From Bacillota bacterium (GTDB lineage: Bacteria > Bacillota > Clostridia > Christensenellales > Aristaeellaceae), in the NCBI GenBank assembly GCA_023421395.1, contig JAEZTL010000001.1:62001-126000 (forward strand): DNA of 64,000 nucleotides, in the 5' to 3' direction. Positions 1 through 8,137 of this stretch are shown in pieces (position 1 is the first letter of the stretch; every line of letters starts with the position of its first letter). Made by a program: the position numbers and the translations under genes. The notes beneath the pieces are model-generated. The model was not told where the DNA came from. It did not search any database and saw nothing but the letters and a program-made list of their open reading frames with translations.

Positions 1-2
1 AG

Positions 3-539
3 ATCGGCATGCAATTTCTGAACATTTCCTTTAATTTTGGCGACGGCATCGGCGTGGCCGGCACGTCGCTGGTGGGGCAGTCGCTGGGGCGAGGGCGGCC
101 GGACATGGCCAAACTCTACGGCAAGGCCAGCCAGCGGCTGGCGCTGACGGCGGCGTTCGCCCTGGCGGGCCTGATCCTGGCCTTCCGCGTGCCGATGGTG
201 GGCTGGTTCACCACCGACGCGGGCGTCATCGACCTTGCCGCCAAGGTGATGATCATGGTTGCGATATTCCAGCCCTTTCAAACCTCGTCGGTGGTGATCT
301 CCGGCGCGCTCAGGGGGGCGGGCGACACCGCTTATGTGGCGGGCGTAATGATGATCTGCGTGGCGCTGATCCGGCCCGCGCTGGCGATTCTCGCGATCCG
401 GCTGCTGACGGATCACTTCGGCCGGGCGGACATCGCGCTGGTGGGGGCCTGGTCCGCGGCGGTCCTGGACATGATCATGCGGCTGACGCTGGTCTATCTG
501 CGCTTCAACGGAGGAAAATGGCATGGCATCAAGGTTTAA
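3..539 (+). CDS. MATE family efflux transporter, C-terminal part (cut by left edge)
   Basis: The frame is open from the left edge, so only about 178 C-terminal residues are present; the ATG at 9 is internal. Several hydrophobic segments alternate with short loops. Stretches such as GTSLVGQSLGRG and SGALRGAGDT are typical of the second half of MATE transporters, which exchange Na+ or H+ for drugs and metabolites across the cytoplasmic membrane. The substrate cannot be inferred. The last 17 nt overlap the next gene, which suggests co-transcription. Confidence 0.9.
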   Translation: MGMQFLNISFNFGDGIGVAGTSLVGQSLGRGRPDMAKLYGKASQRLALTAAFALAGLILAFRVPMVGWFTTDAGVIDLAAKVMIMVAIFQPFQTSSVVISGALRGAGDTAYVAGVMMICVALIRPALAILAIRLLTDHFGRADIALVGAWSAAVLDMIMRLTLVYLRFNGGKWHGIKV

Positions 540-1212
540 GGGCGCAATCTTCGACATGGACGGCACGATCCTCGATTCCATGGGCTGCTGGCGTTCGCTC
601 AACGCGGAGTTCCTGAAAAAGCGCGGCCTTCCAATCCCGGAGGAGATCCGGGGCCGCGAACTGATCACCCACAGCGCCGCCGCCGCCAGGCTGTACCTGG
701 AGAAATTCGATCTGGGCATGACCTTTCACGAGATCATCCGCGAGATGGAGGAGGATATGCGCCCGCTCTATCTCGGCGTAATCAAGCCCAAGCCGGGCGC
801 GCTGGCGCTGATTCGCGCGCTGAAGGCCGCGGGGCTGAGGCTTTGCGTGGCGACGCTCACGCCGCAGAGCGTGGCGGAGGAAGCGCTTCGCCACAACGGC
901 ATTCTGGACCAGTTCGAATTCGTCGTCTGCGGCAACGATACGGGCCTTAAAAAGAGCGATCCGGAATTCTTCCGTGCCGTCGCGGGCAGGATGAACCTCA
1001 GGCCCGGAGACTGCGTGGTGTTCGAGGATGCGGTCTATGCCATGCGGGGCGCCCGGGCCGCGGGCTGCGCGGTGGTGGCCGTCGACGACGCGGCCAACGA
1101 GCCGGACGCCGCCGAGATCCGCGAAATATCCGATTTATATGTGGCCGATTACAATCTCTTTACGCCGGAGACGTTTATGCGGCTTGACAGAGCGATGCCT
1201 CAGCAGGTATAA
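523..1212 (+). CDS. HAD superfamily phosphatase, beta-phosphoglucomutase/YcjU-like
   Basis: A 229-residue HAD-family protein. The nucleophile motif FDMDGTILDS is at residues 10-19, with the first Asp as phosphoryl acceptor. A Thr motif lies in VATLTPQS, a Lys in GLKKSDPEFF, and the acidic Mg2+-binding motif in VVFEDAVYAMRGARAAG. The helical cap between motifs I and II is the kind found in phosphosugar phosphatases and mutases. The ATG at 523 has GGAGG 7 nt upstream and overlaps the MATE gene. The exact substrate cannot be read from sequence. Its 3' end carries the promoter of the ribosomal operon that follows. Confidence 0.88.
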   Translation: MASRFKGAIFDMDGTILDSMGCWRSLNAEFLKKRGLPIPEEIRGRELITHSAAAARLYLEKFDLGMTFHEIIREMEEDMRPLYLGVIKPKPGALALIRALKAAGLRLCVATLTPQSVAEEALRHNGILDQFEFVVCGNDTGLKKSDPEFFRAVAGRMNLRPGDCVVFEDAVYAMRGARAAGCAVVAVDDAANEPDAAEIREISDLYVADYNLFTPETFMRLDRAMPQQV

Positions 1213-1213
1213 T
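1184..1213 (+). promoter_or_regulatory. Sigma-A-type promoter for rplU-prp-rpmA
   Basis: TTGACA at 1184-1189 and TATAAT at 1208-1213 with an 18-nt spacer. It lies inside the last codons of the HAD gene, so the ribosomal operon starts from within its neighbour. Confidence 0.85.
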
Positions 1214-1219
1214 AGCCTT

Positions 1220-1305
1220 TAGGCCGCTCAGGGGAGGCTTCATAAATCCGCGCCGTGCGCGGTGCCTGACGCCTGGCGAGCACTATGAAACGGGAGGTGC
1301 AACGC
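1220..1305 (+). ncRNA. Probable L21 leader RNA
   Basis: About 86 nt lie between the expected transcription start and the rplU start codon. The segment is GC-rich with complementary blocks (for example CGCGCCG and GCGCGGTGC). Position and length fit the L21 leader, a structured element before rplU in many Firmicutes that is proposed to bind L21. I assign it by position, not by matching the full consensus. Confidence 0.5.
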
Positions 1306-1611
1306 GTGTACGCAGTCATTCAAACCGGTGGCAAGCAGTACCGCGTCCAGCAGGGCGACGTCATTTATGTGGAGAAGCTCGCTGCCGCGCAGGATTCGCT
1401 GGTCAATTTCGACGTTCTGCTTCTGAGCAAGGACGACGGTCTGGTCGTGGGGACGCCGCTGGTCGAGTCCGCGAAGGTGACGGGCAAGGTGCTGGCCGAC
1501 GTCAAGAGCGCGAAGGTCATGGTCTACAAGTTCCGTTCCAAGAAGAACAGCCGCCGCAAGCAGGGCCATCGTCAGCCCTACACCAAGGTCGAAATCACCC
1601 AGGTCGGCTGA
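1306..1611 (+). CDS. rplU: 50S ribosomal protein L21
   Basis: A 101-residue protein starting MYAVIQTGGKQYRVQQGD, the canonical L21 N-terminus; the C-terminal part KFRSKKNSRRKQGHRQPY is also typical. L21 binds 23S rRNA in the large subunit. I place the start at GTG 1306 because GGGAGGTG lies 6 nt upstream and this gives the family N-terminus; an in-frame ATG at 1285 would add seven non-conserved residues. First gene of rplU-prp-rpmA; the next start follows the stop directly. Confidence 0.97.
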   Translation: MYAVIQTGGKQYRVQQGDVIYVEKLAAAQDSLVNFDVLLLSKDDGLVVGTPLVESAKVTGKVLADVKSAKVMVYKFRSKKNSRRKQGHRQPYTKVEITQVG

Positions 1612-1946
1612 TGACCACCGTCCGATTCCTCGAGCGGGGCGGAAGGCTCTACGGCTTCGAAGCCTCGGGGCACGCCGGATACGCGGAAAGCGGCGAGGAC
1701 ATCGTATGCGCGGCGGTATCGGCTTTGACGCAGAGCACGCTTTTGGGCCTGGGGGAAGTTTTGAAGGCCCCGGTAGAGTGGTCGGCAGACGAAAAAAAGG
1801 GCGCGCTCCGCGCCTTCGTCCCGGAATCCACCGAAGGGACCGAGATCCTCTTCCGGACGCTGGAGGCGGGCCTCAAGAACATTGCCGGACAATATCCCGA
1901 TTGGGTCGGGATCGACTACATGCAGCGGAGGGGAAAATCATGCTGA
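1611..1946 (+). CDS. prp: Ribosomal-processing cysteine protease Prp
   Basis: A 111-residue protein of the Prp (YsxB) family. Prp removes the N-terminal extension of L27 in Firmicutes and related bacteria before the protein works in the ribosome. The conserved segment GHAGYAESGEDIVCAAVS supplies the expected catalytic pair, His21 and Cys33. It sits between rplU and rpmA, the usual place, and its 3' end overlaps the rpmA start by 7 nt. The substrate gene next door carries the matching cleavage site. Confidence 0.93.
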   Translation: MTTVRFLERGGRLYGFEASGHAGYAESGEDIVCAAVSALTQSTLLGLGEVLKAPVEWSADEKKGALRAFVPESTEGTEILFRTLEAGLKNIAGQYPDWVGIDYMQRRGKSC

Positions 1947-2233
1947 AGATCAATCTTCAACTGTTCGCCCATAAAAAGGGCATGGGCTCGTCGCGCAACG
2001 GCCGCGACAGCCACGCGCAGCGCCTGGGCGTGAAGCGCGCCGACGGGCAGTTTGTGCTGGGCGGCAACATTCTGGTGCGGCAGCGCGGCACAAAGATCCA
2101 TCCGGGCCACAACGTGGGCATCGGTGACGACGACACGCTGTTCGCGAAGGTGGACGGCGTCGTGAAGTTCGAGCGCCTGGGGAAGGACAAAAAGCAGGTC
2201 AGCATCTATCCGAAGGCTGAGGCCGCGAACTGA
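1940..2233 (+). CDS. rpmA: 50S ribosomal protein L27, precursor with cleavable N-terminus
   Basis: A 97-residue L27. It begins MLKINLQLF followed by AHKKGMGSSRNGRDS. Mature L27 starts at the Ala after LQLF, matching the known Prp recognition motif, so this is a precursor cut by the protease encoded just upstream. The N-terminus of mature L27 reaches towards the peptidyl-transferase centre. The ATG at 1940 follows GGAGGGG and overlaps prp. The operon ends at the terminator at 2262-2291. Confidence 0.97.
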   Translation: MLKINLQLFAHKKGMGSSRNGRDSHAQRLGVKRADGQFVLGGNILVRQRGTKIHPGHNVGIGDDDTLFAKVDGVVKFERLGKDKKQVSIYPKAEAAN

Positions 2234-2261
2234 TCAAGTCGGCGCGGCGCAAAGGAACATC

Positions 2262-2291
2262 AAAGCCCGGCGCGTTCGCGCCGGGCTTTTT
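2262..2291 (+). terminator. Intrinsic terminator of the rplU operon
   Basis: AAAGCCCGGCGCG, a TTCG loop, then CGCCGGGCTTTTT: a 10-bp GC-rich stem with a UUCG loop and a T-run. Confidence 0.9.
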
Positions 2292-2360
2292 GCATCCGTT
2301 CCCCCCGATGGGCTTTTGATGCGAAGGAGGCGTCTGCGCACACCTTGAATATGTCTAAAA

Positions 2361-2460
2361 TTTCCGGGCGGCACGCTGGCTTACGGCGCTGATCCGCGCC
2401 TGGTGTACGCACAGGGCGCGGACACAGCATTCCCGGCGCCGGCGCTGCCGGGTACGGTTG
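2361..2460 (+). repeat. Two-hairpin intergenic repeat, copy D
   Basis: Starts TTTCCGGGCGGCACGCTGGC, followed by hairpin 1 (TCCGCGCC/GGCGCGGA) and hairpin 2 (CCCGGC/GCCGGG). It shares its start sequence and layout with copies at 10632, 17200, 47007 and (minus strand) 44667. It lies between the convergent rpmA and DUF454 genes. Alignment was by eye. Confidence 0.6.
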
Positions 2461-2506
2461 AAGCCCCATGCCGCCATTGACGCGCGAATCAATCCCGTTC
2501 AGCCTT

Positions 2507-2536
2507 CCGGCGCTTCCCGCGCCGGTTTTTATTTTT
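2507..2536 (+). terminator. Second plus-strand terminator, downstream of repeat D
   Basis: CCGGCGC, loop TTCCC, GCGCCGG, then TTTTTATTTTTT: a strong plus-strand intrinsic terminator. The T-run overlaps the stop codon of the DUF454 gene on the other strand. The rplU operon already has a terminator 220 nt upstream, so this one may end a transcript that starts in or before repeat D. Confidence 0.75.
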
Positions 2537-2885
2537 TCGTCCGGATGAAAAGAATATGCGCGGTGACCGCCGTACCAATGACGATCAGGAGCGCCGTCAC
2601 CCATGGCGTTTTCGACATGACCATCGAAAGGATCAGCAGCGGCCACAGAAACGCCAGCGCCGCGGCCTTTGAGCGCGCAGGTACGCCGGTCTTGTTCTTG
2701 TAGTTTTCAATGAAGGGGCCGAAAAAGCGCGTGCCCGCCAGCCATCGGTACAGCCTGGGGCTGGCGCTGCCGAAGCAGGCCGCGGCCAACAGTACGAAGG
2801 GCGTCGTGGGCAGCACGGGAATAAACACCCCCACCGCCCCTAGGGCCAGCAGCAAAAAGCCCGCGCCGATCGAGAGAATCTTCAT
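2529..2885 (-). CDS. DUF454 (YbaN-like) small membrane protein
   Basis: A 118-residue hydrophobic protein with about four membrane segments. The N-terminal region contains GAVGVFIPVLPTTPFVLLAA and then CFGSASPRLYRWL, the signature of DUF454/YbaN inner-membrane proteins. Their function is not known. It reads convergently to the ribosomal operon and divides from rqcH by only 19 nt, so it is probably the second gene of the rqcH transcript. Confidence 0.85.
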   Translation of the reverse strand: MKILSIGAGFLLLALGAVGVFIPVLPTTPFVLLAAACFGSASPRLYRWLAGTRFFGPFIENYKNKTGVPARSKAAALAFLWPLLILSMVMSKTPWVTALLIVIGTAVTAHILFIRTKK

Positions 2886-2904
2886 CGCGCCTCCTTTATA
2901 CCGT

Positions 2905-4641
2905 CTAGATCTTTCGGATCGCCGCCACCGACTCGGCGGAGGGCGTCACATAGAGCGTGCGCTGGTGCGTGTAGATGACGAAGCCCGGCTTCGCCCCGCT
3001 GGGCTTTTTGACGTAACGCCGGAGTGTAAAGTCCACCGGAACGTTGGAGGAGGTCGACGACTTGGAATAATATGCCGCCAGCAGCGCGGCTTCGCGCAGC
3101 GTTCCCTCGTCCGGGTTCTCGCTGACCACGATCACGTGGGAGCCGGGGATGTCTTTGGCGTGCAGCCAGGTTTCGCCCGGCCGGGCGCTTCCCGTCAGTT
3201 CGTCGTTTTGCAGGTTGTTCTTGCCCACCAGAAGGTCAATCCCCGCGCCGGACAGAAAGTGCAGCGGCTGGGACGGCGGCAGCTTCTTCATCTGCCTGCG
3301 GTTGTGGTTGGCGCGCACGTAACCCAGCTTTTCGAGTTCTTCGCGGATCTCGCCCAGTTCGGCCTCGGTTTCGCACTTGCGCAGGTTCTCCAGCTGACCC
3401 TCGAGGTAGTTCAGCTCCTCCCGGGTCTTTTCAATCTGCTCCGCGGCCAGCGTCTGGGCGGAACGCGCCTTCTGGTACAGCTTGAAGTAGCGCCGCGCGT
3501 TTTGCGACGGGGACAGCTTTTCGTCCAGCGGAACCGTCATTTCCGCCATCCCGGGATCGTAGTAGTTGGGGAGGGAAGCCGCCTTCGCGCCTTTCGCGAT
3601 GAGGTGGGCGCTGGCGGTGATGAGTTCGCCCATCACCCGGTATTCCTCCATGCGCTGGCTGCCCTCGAGGGCCTCCAGCTGAAGCGCCAGCTTCTTTTCA
3701 CAGCGATCCGCGTTGTTTTTCAGCACCCGGTGAAGGGACGCGGACTTTTGCCGGATGCGGTCTTCCAGGTCCCGCGCCTCGTAGAAGGCGTCCATGGCCT
3801 CGCTGAGTGTGGCGAATTTCCTGCGCTCAAGCGCCGCGAGGCTCAAAAAAGGGAACGCCGTCAGCTCCAGCGCCGCGCCATCCTCCGCCATGAGGATCGC
3901 CGGCTCCGCGATCTCCGGGAGGCGGGCGAGGAATCCCGCGATGCGTCCGGAGACTTCGGGCAGGTCCACATCCTCCAGCCGAGCGTCCAAATCGCCCGCG
4001 CACCGGAGCGCAATCTCCCGCGCGGTGGTCGCGGCCAGGCCGGATACGCAGCCCGCGAGCGCCTTATGGAGCGGACCGGCGCATTCCGACAGCCGCGCCT
4101 CAAGCGACTCGGCGGATAGTGCGTCGTAGGGCAGCTTGCCCTGCGACGGCGGGCGGACGTAGGTAAGCCCCGGCAGCACCTCCCGCACGCGGCTGATTTC
4201 CTCGGTCACCCGGCGCACGCACTCCAGAATCTTCCCGCCTGCGCCCAGGAGCATCACGTTCGAGTGCTTGCCCATGAATTCGCAGACCAGCGTCTTCGTC
4301 GCCTGATCGCCCAATTCGTCGCTGCCCTCGAAGTCGATCTCAAGGATCCGGTCGCCGCCGATCTGGCGGACATCCGCCACGCGGTTTCCGATAAGGTGCT
4401 TTCGCATCAGCATGCAAAGCATCGGAGGCTCCAGCGGGCTGGGCTTTTTGACGGTCGTCAGGTGCGCGCGGGCGCACCCGGCACTGGCGGAGATGAGCAG
4501 CGTCCGGTTGGCGCCGCGGCAGCGAATGGTCAGGTTGATCTCGTCGCGCTCCGGCTGGGTCGCCTTGTCCACTCGGCCGCCGACCAGTTGATCCTTCAGC
4601 TCTCGGGTTTGAAACCCCAGCGTCACGCCGTCCATTGGCAT
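2905..4641 (-). CDS. rqcH: Ribosome quality control protein RqcH (NFACT family)
   Basis: A 578-residue NFACT protein. In bacteria RqcH binds stalled 50S subunits carrying peptidyl-tRNA and recruits tRNA-Ala to add C-terminal alanine tails that mark the chain for degradation. The NFACT-N domain is at about 1-200, a helical/coiled-coil middle at about 250-430, and NFACT-R at about 440-560 with ETWLHAKDIPGSHV. Starting at ATG 4641 (GGAGG 9 nt upstream) puts Asp97-Arg98 in GGDRILEID, the numbering of the functionally important DR pair in B. subtilis RqcH. This supports the start over an upstream ATG at 4677. Often annotated as a fibronectin-binding protein. Confidence 0.94.
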   Translation of the reverse strand: MPMDGVTLGFQTRELKDQLVGGRVDKATQPERDEINLTIRCRGANRTLLISASAGCARAHLTTVKKPSPLEPPMLCMLMRKHLIGNRVADVRQIGGDRILEIDFEGSDELGDQATKTLVCEFMGKHSNVMLLGAGGKILECVRRVTEEISRVREVLPGLTYVRPPSQGKLPYDALSAESLEARLSECAGPLHKALAGCVSGLAATTAREIALRCAGDLDARLEDVDLPEVSGRIAGFLARLPEIAEPAILMAEDGAALELTAFPFLSLAALERRKFATLSEAMDAFYEARDLEDRIRQKSASLHRVLKNNADRCEKKLALQLEALEGSQRMEEYRVMGELITASAHLIAKGAKAASLPNYYDPGMAEMTVPLDEKLSPSQNARRYFKLYQKARSAQTLAAEQIEKTREELNYLEGQLENLRKCETEAELGEIREELEKLGYVRANHNRRQMKKLPPSQPLHFLSGAGIDLLVGKNNLQNDELTGSARPGETWLHAKDIPGSHVIVVSENPDEGTLREAALLAAYYSKSSTSSNVPVDFTLRRYVKKPSGAKPGFVIYTHQRTLYVTPSAESVAAIRKI

Positions 4642-4710
4642 TTTGTGCGTCCTCCAACAACGTTTCGGTTCTCGCACAAAAGCATGGGTTGCGTTTGCGC
4701 GCTCTTTGTA

Positions 4711-4739
4711 ATTATATCGAAAAGCCGGGTTTTACGCAA
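4711..4739 (-). promoter_or_regulatory. Promoter for rqcH
   Basis: On the minus strand, TTGCGT (4734-4739) and TATAAT (4711-4716), 17-nt spacer. Confidence 0.7.
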
Positions 4740-4757
4740 TGCGCCGGCCCTGTTTTG

Positions 4758-4766
4758 TGGTAAAAT
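4758..4766 (+). promoter_or_regulatory. Extended -10 promoter for the GerMN-rph operon
   Basis: TGG followed by TAAAAT at 4761-4766, an extended -10 with no convincing -35. A small hairpin (GCTTGA/TCAAGC) lies in the leader about 20 nt before the start codon. Confidence 0.5.
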
Positions 4767-4844
4767 AGCGCTGGCGGCCCTGCGTTCTACCTGTCCCCCC
4801 CTTCGAATATGCTTGACCGAGATCAAGCGTGAGGAGGGTTCGGT

Positions 4845-5939
4845 ATGAAAATCAGCGGGAACCAGCGCAAGGCCTATGTGCTCAGCGTGGTGCTGCTGGC
4901 GCTGACGGTTGTGCTATGCGGCGCGTGGGGGATATGGCGAAGCTCTCAATCGACGGCGGGGGCGCCGGCCGCTACGCTCGCGCCCGAACCGGAACCGACC
5001 GCCGAGGTCGATCTGACGGCGACCCAGTCGCCCGCGCCCACCGGTACCGTGCGCACCACCGTCTACTATCAGGACAACTACGGGTACCTGGTGCCGGTCA
5101 CCAAGAGCGTGCCGGAGGAGACGGGCATCGCCAAGGCGACGCTTTCGATGATGGTCAAGAGCGCCTACAATGACATGGAGGCCGCGCGCCTGGGCCTTCG
5201 CACCGTGATCCCGGAGGGCACGTCCATCGATTTGGATATTCAGAAGGACGGCACCGCCCGCATTGATCTTGGCAAGCAGGTCATGAAGATGGCCGACGCC
5301 GCCTCCGAGGCCAACATGGTGGCCGCCGTGGTGCAGACGCTGACGGAGTTTCCCACCGTCAAGCAGGTGGCTTTCACCGTGGGCGGCCAGCAGGTGGCGA
5401 AGCTCGCCAACGGCACATCCATTGAAAAGCCCTTCGAGCGGGGCGTGCTGAACCTGGAGAGCGCCGCCGAGGGCATGCCGGTGGATCAGGCCAAGACCGT
5501 GCAGCTCTATTTCCCCGGCGAAAACAGCGCGCTCTTGGTGCCGGTGACGCGGATGGTCTACGGTGCGGGCGACATTGAAACCGCGATGCTTGAGCTGGCC
5601 AAGGGTCCCAGCGCGCAGAGTCCGCTGGAGGGCGCGTTGCCGCCGGGCTGCGGCCTGATCGGCGTCACGGTGCAGGATGGCGTGGCCACCATCAACTTCA
5701 CCAGCGAATTCATCAAGATCGCCGAGAATTCCGACGGCGGCCGCGCGGCGCTCCGGGCGCTGGTGCTCACCGCCCGGCAGTTCGAGGGCGTGAAGGAAGT
5801 CAGGCTTCAGGTGGACGGCGAGCCCTACGACCCGGGCCGCCAGACGCTGTCGATCCCCACATTCGTCAACGACGCCTCCACCATCGCGGAGGAGACCATC
5901 CGCACCCAGTCGGAGGCCATTCTGGAACCGGAGGATTAG
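4845..5939 (+). CDS. GerMN-domain exported protein (GerM-like)
   Basis: A 364-residue protein with an N-terminal membrane anchor at about 10-30, a Pro/Thr/Glu-rich linker at about 38-66, and two GerMN domains at about 70-190 and 210-335. Each domain opens with a similar stretch (VYYQDNYGYLVPVTKSV and LYFPGENSALLVPVTRMV), a clear internal duplication. GerM in Bacillus works in sporulation and germination. The order GerM-RNase PH-RdgB-phosphoesterase matches gerM-rph-ysnA-ysnB of B. subtilis. RBS GGAGGG lies 6-7 nt before ATG 4845. The next gene follows after 3 nt. Whether this organism sporulates is not shown. Confidence 0.85.
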   Translation: MKISGNQRKAYVLSVVLLALTVVLCGAWGIWRSSQSTAGAPAATLAPEPEPTAEVDLTATQSPAPTGTVRTTVYYQDNYGYLVPVTKSVPEETGIAKATLSMMVKSAYNDMEAARLGLRTVIPEGTSIDLDIQKDGTARIDLGKQVMKMADAASEANMVAAVVQTLTEFPTVKQVAFTVGGQQVAKLANGTSIEKPFERGVLNLESAAEGMPVDQAKTVQLYFPGENSALLVPVTRMVYGAGDIETAMLELAKGPSAQSPLEGALPPGCGLIGVTVQDGVATINFTSEFIKIAENSDGGRAALRALVLTARQFEGVKEVRLQVDGEPYDPGRQTLSIPTFVNDASTIAEETIRTQSEAILEPED

Positions 5940-5942
5940 CCC

Positions 5943-7271
5943 ATGCGTACCAATGACCGCAAGGATGACGAACTTCGCGATGTAGAGATCGCCCCGGGTT
6001 TTACCGAAATGGCGGCGGGTTCGGCGCTGATTTCATGCGGCCGAACCCGCGTTTTATGCACCGCCTCCGTGGAGGAGGGGGTGCCGCCGTTTTTGAGAGG
6101 ACGGGGGCAGGGCTGGCTGACCGCGGAATACGCGATGCTGCCCGGCGCCACGCCGATGCGAAAGCCCCGGGACGGCGTGAAGAAGGACGGGCGCTCGGTG
6201 GAGATCTCGCGGCTGATCGGCCGCGCGCTGCGCGCCGGGTGCGATCTCACACGCCTGGGCGAGCGCACCGTCACCATCGACTGCGACGTACTGCAGGCCG
6301 ACGGCGGAACCCGCACCGCGGCGATTACCGGCGGCTTCGTGGCGCTTTGCCTGGCGGTGAAAAAGCTGATGGATCAGGGGAAGCTGATGGATTCGCCGGT
6401 CAAGGCGCAGATTGCCGCCGTCAGCGCCGGCATCGTCGGCGGCACGCCGATGCTGGACCTGGAGTACACGGAGGACAGCCGCGCCGAGGTGGATATGAAC
6501 CTGGCGATGGCGCTCGCGCCGGACGGGACGGGCCGATACGTGGAGGTACAGGGCGGCGCGGAGGGCGCGCCCTTTGACCGCGCGGGGCTGGATGCGCTTC
6601 TCGCGCTGGGAGAGGCGGGCATCCGCCGCCTGGCGGAGCTGCAGCGATCCGCGTTGGGGGAGGCGGCGGAGGTCATCGGCAGGAAACCGAAGCTCCTCAT
6701 CGCAACCGGCAACTTCGGCAAACTCAAGGAGATGAGAATTCTCCTGGGCGGCCGGTTCGACGTCATGTCCATGAAGGAGACGGGCTTTGACGCCGATGTG
6801 GAGGAGACCGGCGAGACCTTTGAGCAGAATGCGCTCATCAAGGCGGAGGCGCTGACGGCGCGCTCCGGCTGCGCCGCCGTCGCGGATGACTCCGGGCTGG
6901 AGGTGGACGCGCTGAACGGCCACCCGGGCGTGTACTCCGCCCGCTACGCCGGCGTTCACGGCGACGACGAGGCGAACAACCATCTGCTGCTGAAGGAGCT
7001 GGAACACGTCCCTGAGCCCCGCACAGGGCGCTACGTGTGCGCGATGGCCCTTTGCCGCCCGGGAAAGCCGCCGATTGTGACGCGCGGAACCTGCGAGGGT
7101 GAAATCCTTCGCGCCTACCGGGGCGAAGGCGGCTTCGGCTATGACCCGCTGTTCCTGTCCCGCGATTTTGGCAGAACCTTTGCCGAGCTTACGATGGAGG
7201 AGAAGAATTCCGTCTCCCACCGCGCGCGGGCGATACGGAAGCTTTTGAAGGAGCTGGAAAAGGATGTTTAG
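5943..7271 (+). CDS. Fusion of RNase PH and RdgB/HAM1 nucleoside-triphosphate pyrophosphatase
   Basis: One uninterrupted 442-residue frame holds two enzymes. Residues 1 to about 240 are RNase PH, a phosphorolytic 3' exoribonuclease that trims tRNA ends, with CDVLQADGGTRTAAITGG and a conserved Asp in DSRAEVDMN. From about 248 (LLIATGNFGKLKEM) to the end is RdgB, which hydrolyses dITP and XTP to keep them out of nucleic acid, with VADDSGLEVDALNGHPGVYS. B. subtilis encodes these as neighbours (rph, ysnA), so the fusion matches that gene order. No stop or frameshift is visible at the junction near 6680. It overlaps the next gene by 8 nt. Confidence 0.94.
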   Translation: MRTNDRKDDELRDVEIAPGFTEMAAGSALISCGRTRVLCTASVEEGVPPFLRGRGQGWLTAEYAMLPGATPMRKPRDGVKKDGRSVEISRLIGRALRAGCDLTRLGERTVTIDCDVLQADGGTRTAAITGGFVALCLAVKKLMDQGKLMDSPVKAQIAAVSAGIVGGTPMLDLEYTEDSRAEVDMNLAMALAPDGTGRYVEVQGGAEGAPFDRAGLDALLALGEAGIRRLAELQRSALGEAAEVIGRKPKLLIATGNFGKLKEMRILLGGRFDVMSMKETGFDADVEETGETFEQNALIKAEALTARSGCAAVADDSGLEVDALNGHPGVYSARYAGVHGDDEANNHLLLKELEHVPEPRTGRYVCAMALCRPGKPPIVTRGTCEGEILRAYRGEGGFGYDPLFLSRDFGRTFAELTMEEKNSVSHRARAIRKLLKELEKDV

Positions 7272-7722
7272 GCTGGGCGTGGTGTCCGACAGCCACAACG
7301 GCGGCGCGATGCTGGAGAGGGTCTGCCCGCTTCTTGCGGGCGTGGACGCGGTGGCGCACCTGGGGGACGGCATGGGCGATGCCAGGCGCATCGGCGAAAT
7401 CACGGGGCTTCCCGTTTACGCGGTGGCCGGAAACTGCGACCTTTTGCCGGAGTATCCGGCGGAGCGCACCGAGGTGTTCGCGGGCATGAGGGCGCTGCTG
7501 ACCCATGGGAACCTGCAAAAGGTCAAACATTCGCTCCTGCGGCTGTCGCTTCGAGCGACGGAAGTGGAGGCGCCTATTGCGCTCTACGGCCACACCCACA
7601 TTCCCTCGGCGGACTGGGTGCGCGGCACGCTGCTGGTCAACCCCGGCGCGTTGATGAACGGGCGCTACGCCATTATCGAGTTCCGGGAAAACGGACCCAG
7701 CCCGTTTTTGCTGAGCGTCTAA
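7264..7722 (+). CDS. YfcE/MJ0936-type metallophosphoesterase (YsnB-like)
   Basis: A 152-residue calcineurin-like phosphoesterase. Metal-ligand motifs are in order: D-x-H in VVSDSHNG, GD in HLGDGMGD, GNCD in VAGNCDLLP, H in THGN, and GHTH in ALYGHTHIP. Members hydrolyse phosphodiesters in vitro; the natural substrate is unknown. It is the last gene of the GerMN operon and corresponds in position to ysnB of Bacillus. ATG 7264 lies within the end of the rph-rdgB fusion and is preceded by GGAG. Confidence 0.88.
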   Translation: MFRLGVVSDSHNGGAMLERVCPLLAGVDAVAHLGDGMGDARRIGEITGLPVYAVAGNCDLLPEYPAERTEVFAGMRALLTHGNLQKVKHSLLRLSLRATEVEAPIALYGHTHIPSADWVRGTLLVNPGALMNGRYAIIEFRENGPSPFLLSV

Positions 7723-7760
7723 GCGCGCGAAAAACCGGTCTGGAAATTTTGGTTAAGCTA

Positions 7761-7789
7761 TGGACAAAGAGCAGCCTGCATGGTATAAT
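7761..7789 (+). promoter_or_regulatory. Promoter of the tRNA cluster
   Basis: TGGACA (7761-7766) and TATAAT (7784-7789), 17-nt spacer, about 50 nt before the first tRNA. Confidence 0.85.
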
Positions 7790-7840
7790 CATGAATCGTC
7801 AGCGGGAATGAAGCTGCCTGAAGCTTTCGAACGATTGCAT

Positions 7841-7917
<77 letters not shown>

Positions 7918-7939
7918 TTACCGGCCGGGATAGAATTGT

Positions 7940-8016
7940 GGTGGGCGTAGTTCAGCGGTTAGAGCGCCAGGTTGTGGCCCTGGAAATCGTGGGTTCAAAT
8001 CCCATCGCTCACCCCA
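7940..8016 (+). tRNA. tRNA-His(GTG)
   Basis: Acceptor GTGGGCG pairs with CGCTCAC; anticodon loop TTGTGGC gives GTG. An extra G at 7940 faces discriminator C at 8013, the G-1 identity element of tRNA-His. CCA is encoded. Confidence 0.97.
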
Positions 8017-8057
8017 TTTTTTTCTAACCGAACGGCATGTGCCTCTGACGAGGGCGA

Positions 8058-8133
8058 TGGGGTGTAGCCAAGCGGTTAAGGCCCGGGGCTTTGACTCCCG
8101 TATGCGCAGGTTCGAATCCTGCCGCCCCAGCCA
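8058..8133 (+). tRNA. tRNA-Gln(TTG)
   Basis: Acceptor TGGGGTG with GCCCCA, anticodon loop CTTTGAC (TTG), discriminator G, CCA encoded at 8131-8133. Confidence 0.96.
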
Positions 8134-8137
8134 TCAA

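Noticed and set aside
2710..4119. Plus-strand open frame of 469 codons opposite rqcH
   Set aside because: Shadow of rqcH; composition typical of antisense frames, no RBS, and it would run through the DUF454 start region.
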